From Terriglobia bacterium (lineage in GTDB: Bacteria; Acidobacteriota; Terriglobia; Terriglobales; Acidobacteriaceae), in assembly GCA_020072845.1 (NCBI GenBank), contig JAIQGF010000007.1, forward strand, positions 186,001 to 250,000: a DNA stretch of 64,000 nucleotides, given 5' to 3'. Shown here piece after piece: positions 57,568 to 64,000 of the stretch. The notes beneath the pieces were generated by a model. It was not told where the DNA came from. It was given only the letters and a program-made list of their open reading frames with translations, and made no database searches. Position numbers and translations under genes: made by a program. Within the stretch, counting starts at the first letter, position 1. Each line of letters starts with the position of its first letter.

Positions 57568-58389
57568 ATGGGGGTTCTCCGCACGTTGGCTGAGTCTAAG
57601 CGCTCCGCTGGCGCAGGGGAGATCGCGCTTGGGCGGCCTCTCAGTACCGACCTATGCCGCAACCTCCTCGTCATCGGCGTTCTAGGTGCGAGCCTCTTGT
57701 TTGCCGCGTATTACGAGAGCTATTTGGGGATGATCACCCTGCCTTTCTGGGGGATTCTGCTCGGCGGCTTCGGTTTGGCTGTGTGGCTTGCGTTTACAGA
57801 ATCGACAGCAAGGATACTGTCGCTCATCGTTGCTGTTTTTGTCATTGAGTACATGAAAGAGGGGATAGGCATACGTTGCGGCCTCTGGACCTATCACGGT
57901 ACGAACGGCTCGTTCATCTTTGGCGTCTGGGCATGGGTTCTGGCGGGAATCACCTGTTTTGTTGTCAGCACGAAAGTTGTGACGCCAAGCCTGAGTAGAC
58001 TTCCTCCGGTGTCAAGCCGATTGAATCCGGTTATTCTGGTTATTCTGGCCGCGGTAGGCATGGTCTTCTTGCGCAACCATTTGAACGAGCTTACATGGCT
58101 GTACTGGGCCTTCTACGGTTTGCTTCTGCTCGTCGCGCTGCTGCGCTCGAAGGCTCTGGAGTACCCCCTTTTTGTCGGCCTAGTGATCGCGTCGTGGATC
58201 GTGGGCAATATCAGCGAGTATGCGGGTTCCGTCGGGAGTGGCATTTGGACGTTTAGGGGGCATCCGAGCTATCCTCCCGTATTCCTGCTCGTTGCATGCT
58301 GGCCCATTGAGATCGTTGCGCAGTATTCGCTCGCGTGTCTTATGGTCCCATGTTCAACGGAGCCGCATCAACTAGGAGAAGAAGAATGA
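57568..58389 (+). CDS. Hypothetical polytopic membrane protein
   Basis: A 273-aa protein with about eight hydrophobic helices and short loops (for example NLLVIGVLGASLLFAAYY, WAWVLAGITCFVVST). The motifs GLWTYHGTNGSF and GIWTFRGHPSYPP are repeated halves, suggesting an internal duplication of four helices plus a GxWT(Y/F)xG loop. GAGAGGGG before the ATG at 57568 removes 18 codons of the longer frame. The stop overlaps the start of the DUF362 gene (ATGA). Function unknown. Confidence 0.65.
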   Translation: MGVLRTLAESKRSAGAGEIALGRPLSTDLCRNLLVIGVLGASLLFAAYYESYLGMITLPFWGILLGGFGLAVWLAFTESTARILSLIVAVFVIEYMKEGIGIRCGLWTYHGTNGSFIFGVWAWVLAGITCFVVSTKVVTPSLSRLPPVSSRLNPVILVILAAVGMVFLRNHLNELTWLYWAFYGLLLLVALLRSKALEYPLFVGLVIASWIVGNISEYAGSVGSGIWTFRGHPSYPPVFLLVACWPIEIVAQYSLACLMVPCSTEPHQLGEEE

Positions 58390-59927
58390 CTCACGTGCGC
58401 AGAGAGGAGAAGCAGCTCGCTCTCTTTCTAAGGATCAGCGCCTTTGTCTATCTCGCTGTGGGTTTTGCCTTCCTCATAGTGCCGGGGCGCCTCCTTTGGG
58501 CATTCAACTGGGTTTCAATGCGAATGCTTCCTGCGTTGCCGTTGACGCCGATCGGCATGGAGCGCTTCTGGACTGCCCTAGCTTTTTCCATGATGATGAC
58601 CATCACAGGAATCTGTTTCGTTGCCCAGCGCAACATCAGGAAGAGGAAACATTTGGTGATCCTCCTCCTGCTCTCGAAGTGTGCGTCGTCGTTGTCGGCG
58701 GTGTTTCTCTTTCTGCTCTCGACGCGCTACTTAAGCTATCTTGGGATATTTGCGGTCGATGGAACTATCTTCTGGATGACACTTCTGTTTTATATTCGCG
58801 CTAACAAAGCGTTCTTCGAAGAGCAGACTTTCTTTCTGCACCGTGCACCGGCGGTGGTCCGTACGACCCCACCGACTACCGTCGTCGTTCGCAGCGGCGA
58901 CGACAAGATGGCATTGCTGGGCCAAGTCCTAGATGAGTCCGGTTTTTTCGATGTCCTTGAACGACATTTCGTCGCGTCGGGTAAATCGAGAGACGATTTC
59001 CGGGTGGTGATCAAGCCGAATTTCATGTACATGCACTCGAAACGGGACCACTCAACATATACGGATCCTGGGTTGGTGGAGTCTCTCGTCGACCGCATTG
59101 TAGCCCGTGGATTTATAAATGTTGCCCTTGTTGAAGCTCAAAGCACGTACGGCAACTACTACAACAACCGTGAAGTCGTGAAAGTCGCAGAGTACATCGG
59201 CTACTCGACAAAGAAGAACTACCACATTGTCGATCTGACCGAGGAAATGGTGCCATTCGATTATGGAGGGCGCCTCGGGAAGCATTTCGTGGGCCCCACG
59301 TGGCGCGATGCAGATTTCCGAATCTCATTTGCCAAGAACAAAACACATGTGTTCTGTCATTACACCCTCACGCTCAAGAACATCTACGGCACACTCCCGC
59401 TACAGAACAAACTGAAGGAGTACCATACAAAGCGTGAGTATGATTGGCCGACAATCGAGACCATGAAACACTTCCCGGTGCACTTTGGGCTGATCGACGC
59501 GATATGGAGCGCGGATGGGCAGTTCGGGGTTATTGTGGACCCTCATCCCAACCATACCAAAACCATGATCGCTGGAGAAAGCCTAATTGCAGTGGACTGG
59601 GTCGGCGCCAAGAAGATGGGCCTCGATCCGGATGCGCCGGGGGTTGGACGTTTTCTCCCTCTCGCCATTGAGGCGTTTGGACGCCCAGAGAGGATCGACT
59701 GGGTAGGTGATAGGTTGCCGTACGATCCTTGGATCAATGTGAACGAAGTCTATATCAAATCTTTGGACCTGATTGAGGAAGCGGGTGCGTTCAGTGACTG
59801 GTGTTTCGCCTGCCTGACGGCCATGGATCCGTACTTCACATTCAAACTCCAAGCTCTTCCGGTGCTTGCTATGCGGAGGGTACTCGCGCCGCTCAAACGC
59901 CTGTTCTTCCGACACGACGCGCTTTAG
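58386..59927 (+). CDS. DUF362 protein with N-terminal membrane domain
   Basis: A 513-aa protein. Residues 1-150 hold four or so helices (ISAFVYLAVGFAFLIVPG, FSMMMTITGICFVAQ). The rest is the DUF362 domain (about 170-480) with VVIKPNFMYMHSKRD and FRISFAKNKTHVFCHYTLTLKN, and a substrate/metal-site-like DPHPNHT. No ferredoxin cysteines accompany it, although many DUF362 proteins have them. It is translated with the preceding membrane protein. The N-terminal fusion is unusual. Activity unknown. Confidence 0.72.
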   Translation: MTHVRREEKQLALFLRISAFVYLAVGFAFLIVPGRLLWAFNWVSMRMLPALPLTPIGMERFWTALAFSMMMTITGICFVAQRNIRKRKHLVILLLLSKCASSLSAVFLFLLSTRYLSYLGIFAVDGTIFWMTLLFYIRANKAFFEEQTFFLHRAPAVVRTTPPTTVVVRSGDDKMALLGQVLDESGFFDVLERHFVASGKSRDDFRVVIKPNFMYMHSKRDHSTYTDPGLVESLVDRIVARGFINVALVEAQSTYGNYYNNREVVKVAEYIGYSTKKNYHIVDLTEEMVPFDYGGRLGKHFVGPTWRDADFRISFAKNKTHVFCHYTLTLKNIYGTLPLQNKLKEYHTKREYDWPTIETMKHFPVHFGLIDAIWSADGQFGVIVDPHPNHTKTMIAGESLIAVDWVGAKKMGLDPDAPGVGRFLPLAIEAFGRPERIDWVGDRLPYDPWINVNEVYIKSLDLIEEAGAFSDWCFACLTAMDPYFTFKLQALPVLAMRRVLAPLKRLFFRHDAL

Positions 59928-60003
59928 GGGACGATCAGAACTGTGCCGCGCCAAAACTCTGATCTGTCTCGTACCCCCGGCCAATCCCCTATGGCGCCGC
60001 TAG

Positions 60004-60072
60004 CCTCAGCGGCCACCTCGAGCGGGTTACCGATATGGGTAGAAAATGAAGAACAGGAGCGAGAGTGTGGCC
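60004..60072. repeat. 69-bp direct repeat, right copy
   Basis: The partner of 56490-56558 (67/69 identical). It covers the final 14 to 15 codons and stop of the AzgA-type permease gene plus 23 bases beyond. The intact gene is on this side, so the left copy is the duplicate. Confidence 0.85.
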
Positions 60073-61385
60073 AGCACCCATAATCCGCCGCGAACTTCGC
60101 GCCCGCGCCCCGCGACTACCTTGCACAGCGGATACAGCACCAGGCCGGCGGTGATCCCGATGCCGACGTTGTAGGTGAAGCTCATCAGCGCCACCACGGC
60201 GAAGCCGGGAATCACCTCGGTGAAGTCGTCGAAGCGCATGCGCGTGATCGGGGCGAGCATCAGCAGGCCGACCACGATCAGCGACGGGCCGTAAGCCTGC
60301 GGCGGAATGGCAGCGACAAAGGGCGAGAAAAACAGAGTTAGCGCAAAACAGGCGGCTGTCACCAGGGCGGCAAAGCCGGTGCGCCCGCCGGCTTCGATTC
60401 CGGTCGCCGACTCGATGTACGCGCCGGCGGTAGTCGTCCCGACCAAGGGCGCGAACATCGTGGCCAGCGCGTCGGTCAGCATGGGGCGTTCGATCTGCGG
60501 CAATTCGCCTTTTTCGTCGAGAAAGCCGGCTCGCGCCGAAACCCCGATCAGCGTACCCATGGTGTCGACGAAGGCCATTACAAAGATGGTCAGCACCACC
60601 GGGAAAAAGCTCCAACTGAAGACGCTGGAGAAATCGAGTTTGAGGAAGACCGGCGCCAGGCTGGGCGGAGCGCTGATCCAGGCATGCGGGCGCGGCGTTA
60701 CGCCCGTCGCGAACCCGAGAATGGTGGTGCCGACGATTCCGACCAGGATGGCGCCCGGGAAGCGGCGGATGAGCAACATGGCCATCAGCAGGAATCCGGC
60801 AATTGCAAGCAGCACCGGCGCCGAAATCAGGTTTCCAGGCTTGACCGGAGATCCGGGCGTGCCGAGCGTCACGATACCGCTCTCGTTGAATCCCACAAAA
60901 GCGAGAAACAGCCCGATTCCCACCGCGAAGCTGTAGCGCAGGCTCTCGGGCAAGGCACTCACCAGCCACTGCCGCAGGCGGAACAGCGTCAACAACAAGA
61001 AGAGCGCGCCGCCAACAAACACGGCCGCCAGCGCCGCCTGCCAGCGGTAGCCGAGCGCCTGCACCACGGTGTAGGCGATGAAAGCGTTTTCCCCCATGTA
61101 GGGAGCAACGGCGAAGGGCCGGTTGGCGTAGAGGGCCATGATCACGGTGCCGAAAATCGCAGTCACGATCGTCGCCACCATGGACGCTCCAGGGGGAATG
61201 CCGGCCGCGCGCAGCACGGCAGGATTGACCACGACGATGTAGGACATGGTCAGGAACGTGGTCAGGCCGGCGACCACTTCCCGCCGGAGATTGGTGCCAT
61301 GCTGGGCGAAAGCGAAACGAGCGAACAGGCGCACGCTGGCGCGCCTGGCCCGGGAGTCCGCTGAAGCTGTGAAGGATCGGTTCAT
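60027..61385 (-). CDS. AzgA/NCS2-type purine permease
   Basis: A 452-aa, roughly 12- to 14-helix transporter. It has LRREVVAGLTTFLTMSYIVV, VNPAVL, APYMGENAFIAYTVV and the GTTTAGAYIESATGIEAGGR segment between helices, all typical of the adenine/guanine/hypoxanthine permeases (AzgA, GhxP). It carries nucleobases with protons across the inner membrane. Of the clustered start codons (61391 and 61385), 61385 has GGGG directly upstream. The 3' end is the source of a duplicated 69-bp repeat. Confidence 0.88.
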   Translation of the reverse strand: MNRSFTASADSRARRASVRLFARFAFAQHGTNLRREVVAGLTTFLTMSYIVVVNPAVLRAAGIPPGASMVATIVTAIFGTVIMALYANRPFAVAPYMGENAFIAYTVVQALGYRWQAALAAVFVGGALFLLLTLFRLRQWLVSALPESLRYSFAVGIGLFLAFVGFNESGIVTLGTPGSPVKPGNLISAPVLLAIAGFLLMAMLLIRRFPGAILVGIVGTTILGFATGVTPRPHAWISAPPSLAPVFLKLDFSSVFSWSFFPVVLTIFVMAFVDTMGTLIGVSARAGFLDEKGELPQIERPMLTDALATMFAPLVGTTTAGAYIESATGIEAGGRTGFAALVTAACFALTLFFSPFVAAIPPQAYGPSLIVVGLLMLAPITRMRFDDFTEVIPGFAVVALMSFTYNVGIGITAGLVLYPLCKVVAGRGREVRGGLWVLATLSLLFFIFYPYR

Positions 61386-61505
61386 CCCCATAGTTGTGTG
61401 ACGAGCTGTGCTTCGCACGATTCAGGCCCGGGACTTGCGAGGAATGACTGACTTGTCCTCCATTAATTTACCGCCGCTTCGAGGCGAAAGATGCAGTATC
61501 CGCTC

Positions 61506-62021
61506 TCAGGCGGCCGGAGCGCTATCCGTCACATCAAATGCAAGCGCTTCTTTTTCATGCTCCACGCCCGGCAGGCTCCGCAACAGCCGGACGCACCGGT
61601 TCCATCGCAGAAGGGCTTCATCATTGCCGGGCGGACGGATCTTCTCCGCCCTTTCGAAGCAGAGCATTGCATTTTCGATCAGGGGTACGAGTGTACGTAA
61701 CGGCTGGCCCGCTCGCAGTTGCGCCTTCGCTCGCCGTTCGTGGAGCAACCCGGTGTAGTAAAACCGCTCGTAAGGATCCGTCAACGCCTGAAAAACGCTC
61801 TCGGCCTCTGACCAGCGATCGAAGCGTCCCCCGAAAAGCTGGTCGGAAATTGCGAGTCCAAGCATGCGCAGAGCGGCTTGGTTATCACCTTCGACTGCGA
61901 GGATATCGCGGCAGATCGACTCCGTTTCCTCCGGCTCAGCCAGGTAGCGGTACAATTCGCCCTTCGCGATTGCCTGGGCGATACCATTCTTGGAGATCAT
62001 CTTCAGTTTTGGTTCGGGCAT
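61506..62021 (-). CDS. Hypothetical helical repeat (TPR-like) protein
   Basis: A 171-aa, all-helical cytoplasmic protein with TPR-like periodicity (ETESICRDILAVEGDNQAAL, WSEAESVFQALTDPYERFYY, LIENAMLCFERAEKIRPPGN). AGGAGGGG precedes the ATG, a strong translation start. The family is not otherwise recognised. It lies between a purine permease and the start of a spermidine-synthase-like gene on the other strand. Confidence 0.65.
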   Translation of the reverse strand: MPEPKLKMISKNGIAQAIAKGELYRYLAEPEETESICRDILAVEGDNQAALRMLGLAISDQLFGGRFDRWSEAESVFQALTDPYERFYYTGLLHERRAKAQLRAGQPLRTLVPLIENAMLCFERAEKIRPPGNDEALLRWNRCVRLLRSLPGVEHEKEALAFDVTDSAPAA

Positions 62022-62202
62022 AATCCCCTCCTAGCGATCCCAATTAATTCTAGTCACGAAATTGCCCACCGGACGGTCGAGTCGGGCAGTTGACAGGCGA
62101 GGTTCCCACAATAGGAAGACGCGCCCCGGCCAAGCGGCGGCCTGTTCGTATGAAATGAGCGCGCTTCCCTGCAAATGCATATGATCGTTCGTCGGAATTC
62201 GT

Positions 62203-64000
62203 ATGCACCTTCAGGCGAGCCAACCAGGAATGCCGGCCGCAGCCCTTTCCAGCGCAGGCGTCGCGGCTGAGATAAGGGCTGCACCGATCTGCATTGGCTT
62301 CACTGCCGTGATCGCGCAGATCGTGCTCATGCGCGAACTGCTTGTGGTTTTCGGCGGGAACGAAATCTCCTTTGGCCTGATGCTCGCGACCTGGCTTCTG
62401 TGGACCGCGTTTGGCGGTGGCATTCTCGGTCAGTTGCGATTCCCACTTTCCCCCCGGACGGTGGTGGGAATGCTGCAGCTCGCAGTCGGATTATCCGTTC
62501 CGGCCACCATCGTACTCGTGCGTTCGGCCAGGATTCCCTACCACGTCACTCCCGGAGAACTGCTTGGTCCCGGAGCCATGCTGCTCACTTCGGTTGTTGC
62601 GCTGGCAGCGTTTTGCGCGATGTCAGGGTGGCTGTTCGCAGCGGCCAGTCGTCTTTACTCATACGAATGCGGTGCATCGTCGGCGGCCGCGAGTGGAACT
62701 GTGTACCTGCTGGAAGCAATCGGATCCTGCGTTGGTGGGTTGCTTGCCAGCATTGTGTTGCTGCGGTACTGCAGCGCTTTGCAGATCGCACAGCTGGTCT
62801 TGGTGGTGAATTTTGTTTGCGCTGCTTGCATCGTAGTCCAGCGCAGCCGGCCGCGGCTCATGATGATCGCCGGTGTGGCAGCCATGTCCCTGGCGTCGGT
62901 CGTATGGATCGTCCCGCGGGTGGGAAACGCATCTCAGGCGCTGCTGTGGCGCGGTTTCCGCCTGGTGTCGTCAGCCAACTCGGTCTATGGCCGCCTGGAC
63001 ATCGTGGACACGGAGGCGACCCGCAGCATTTATGAAAATGGACTGGTCGCCTTCCACGCTGAAGACCCGGCCAGCGCGGAAGAAGGTGTCCACTTCGCAC
63101 TCTTGCAGCATCCTCAGCCCAAGAGCCTGCTGCTGATCGGAGGCGGACTGAATGGCAGCCTTGGCCAGGCACTGCAACACCCGTCCTTGACCCGCATTGA
63201 CTATGTCGAACTCGACCCCAAGATTATTTCCCTGGCCGAGCGTTATTTTCCTGACCAATCAGTGTCGCTGCACTCGGCTCGGGTTCACCTCCACAATCTC
63301 GATGGACGTCTCTTCGTGAAGACGACCACCTCACGTTTCGACGTGATCATCGTGAACTTGCCGGAGCCGCAAACGGCGCAGCTCAATCGTTTCTACACCC
63401 GTGAGTTCTTTGCCGAGGCAGCCGGCAAGCTGAATCCCGGAGGACTTCTCTCCTTCCGGCTGCGTGGCGCGGAGGACTACATCAGTCCCGACCTGGGCGA
63501 GTTCCTGCGTTGCATCAATAACACGCTGCGAAGCGTGTTCACCGACATCGTGGTGATTCCAGGCGAGACGGTCCATTTTTCGGCCGCAACCCGGCCGGGG
63601 ATGTTGACCGTGGACTCCGCAACGTTGCTGGGACGGTTGCGTGAACGGCACATCAAGGCGAACTACGTGCGCGAGTACTACCTGCCGTTTCGGCTGATGC
63701 CGGATCGCGTGCGCGAACTTGAGCGCGAACTCCAGTCGCAGAGCGCTACGCCCATCAATAGCGACTTGTCGCCGACTGCTTACTATTTCGCGGTGACTCT
63801 GTGGAGCACGAACTTCGGCGCCGCATACCGGCAACTGTTTTCCTGGTTCGCGGGCGTCAAGTTCGCCAACCTGCCGCTGGTCACGGTGGTTCCGGTTGTG
63901 ATTATCGCGGCCGGCGTGCGCTGGTTTGTGCGTGGCCGTCGCAGGCAGAAAGCAATCGCGGGCCTCTGTGCAGGAACGACGGGAATGGTTCTGATGGCGT
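62203..64000 (+). CDS. Membrane-fused spermidine-synthase-like protein, partial
   Basis: An uninterrupted frame of 599 codons runs to the window edge. About seven hydrophobic helices occupy residues 25-245 (ICIGFTAVIAQIVLMRELLV, GTVYLLEAIGSCVGGLLASI). They are followed by a Rossmann methyltransferase-like domain (about 300-450) with LLIGGGLNGSLGQAL, YVELDPKIISLAERYF and FDVIIVNLPEP. That is the glycine-rich SAM site and the post-III acidic motif of the spermidine-synthase family; the usual catalytic DxxDP is NLPEP. A further helix (LVTVVPVVIIAAGV) begins near the end. Such fusions are of unknown function. No closer start than 62203 has an upstream in-frame stop farther away. Confidence 0.78.
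   Translation, partial: MHLQASQPGMPAAALSSAGVAAEIRAAPICIGFTAVIAQIVLMRELLVVFGGNEISFGLMLATWLLWTAFGGGILGQLRFPLSPRTVVGMLQLAVGLSVPATIVLVRSARIPYHVTPGELLGPGAMLLTSVVALAAFCAMSGWLFAAASRLYSYECGASSAAASGTVYLLEAIGSCVGGLLASIVLLRYCSALQIAQLVLVVNFVCAACIVVQRSRPRLMMIAGVAAMSLASVVWIVPRVGNASQALLWRGFRLVSSANSVYGRLDIVDTEATRSIYENGLVAFHAEDPASAEEGVHFALLQHPQPKSLLLIGGGLNGSLGQALQHPSLTRIDYVELDPKIISLAERYFPDQSVSLHSARVHLHNLDGRLFVKTTTSRFDVIIVNLPEPQTAQLNRFYTREFFAEAAGKLNPGGLLSFRLRGAEDYISPDLGEFLRCINNTLRSVFTDIVVIPGETVHFSAATRPGMLTVDSATLLGRLRERHIKANYVREYYLPFRLMPDRVRELERELQSQSATPINSDLSPTAYYFAVTLWSTNFGAAYRQLFSWFAGVKFANLPLVTVVPVVIIAAGVRWFVRGRRRQKAIAGLCAGTTGMVLMA

Overview
The window looks like a chromosome segment of an Acidobacteriota bacterium, probably class Terriglobia. 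The clues are high G+C, a very large Oar-like TonB-dependent receptor with an N-terminal carboxypeptidase-regulatory-like domain, a DUF4861 protein in a pectin locus, and a short palindromic GGTGGGGTGCCC-type intergenic repeat of the kind I associate with that phylum. The assignment is inference from gene content only. No tRNA, rRNA, CRISPR array or insertion sequence was recognised.

Layout. (1) 1-4.1 kb: mixed housekeeping and hypothetical genes (response-regulator fragment, SixA-type phosphatase, LpxH-like phosphoesterase, two membrane proteins), plus two 5'-truncated gene fragments joined head to head near 2.95 kb. (2) 4.1-27.9 kb: a pectin/hexuronate utilisation region in three transcription blocks. 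A minus-strand block (iclR, PfkB kinase, TonB receptor, IolB/KduI-like isomerase, kduD, eda) handles the unsaturated-uronate to KDG to KDPG route. A divergent plus-strand block (uxaE, uxaC, GH105, DUF4861, GH28) releases and isomerises uronates. After a minus-strand pectinesterase comes a GntR-led plus-strand operon: SDR reductase, LarA-family nickel epimerase, 6-phosphogluconate dehydrogenase, ExuT-type transporter, second PfkB kinase. No mannonate dehydratase is present. The third block can be read as a complete detour fructuronate - mannonate - gluconate - 6-phosphogluconate - ribulose 5-phosphate.

(3) 28.4-53 kb: one compact minus-strand operon of about 20 genes for an extracellular contractile injection system (eCIS, Afp/PVC/MAC-like). 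It holds sheath, tube, CIS-tube/LysM pair, gpD-like and gp5-like spike proteins, PAAR-like tip, gp25, two baseplate-J proteins, gpI-like wedge protein, AAA+ ATPase, DUF4255 protein, two beta-helix tail proteins, a DUF4157/OmpA cargo-like protein and an HExxH ORF. No capsid, portal, terminase or T6SS membrane-complex gene is present. Its promoter region (52.65-53.05 kb) faces a three-gene plus-strand operon. Two copies of a 20-bp palindrome (TTGTTCYRWWTTCRRAACAA) lie there, and a third lies in front of a 92-aa gene at the far end of the cluster, which suggests one dedicated regulator.

(4) 53-64 kb: membrane and secreted proteins of unknown role, a large metallophosphoesterase, an apparently lower-G+C segment (membrane proteins and a DUF362 protein) bounded by a 69-bp direct repeat of the 3' end of the AzgA-type purine permease gene, a small repeat-like helical protein, and the start of a membrane-embedded spermidine-synthase-like gene that runs off the window.
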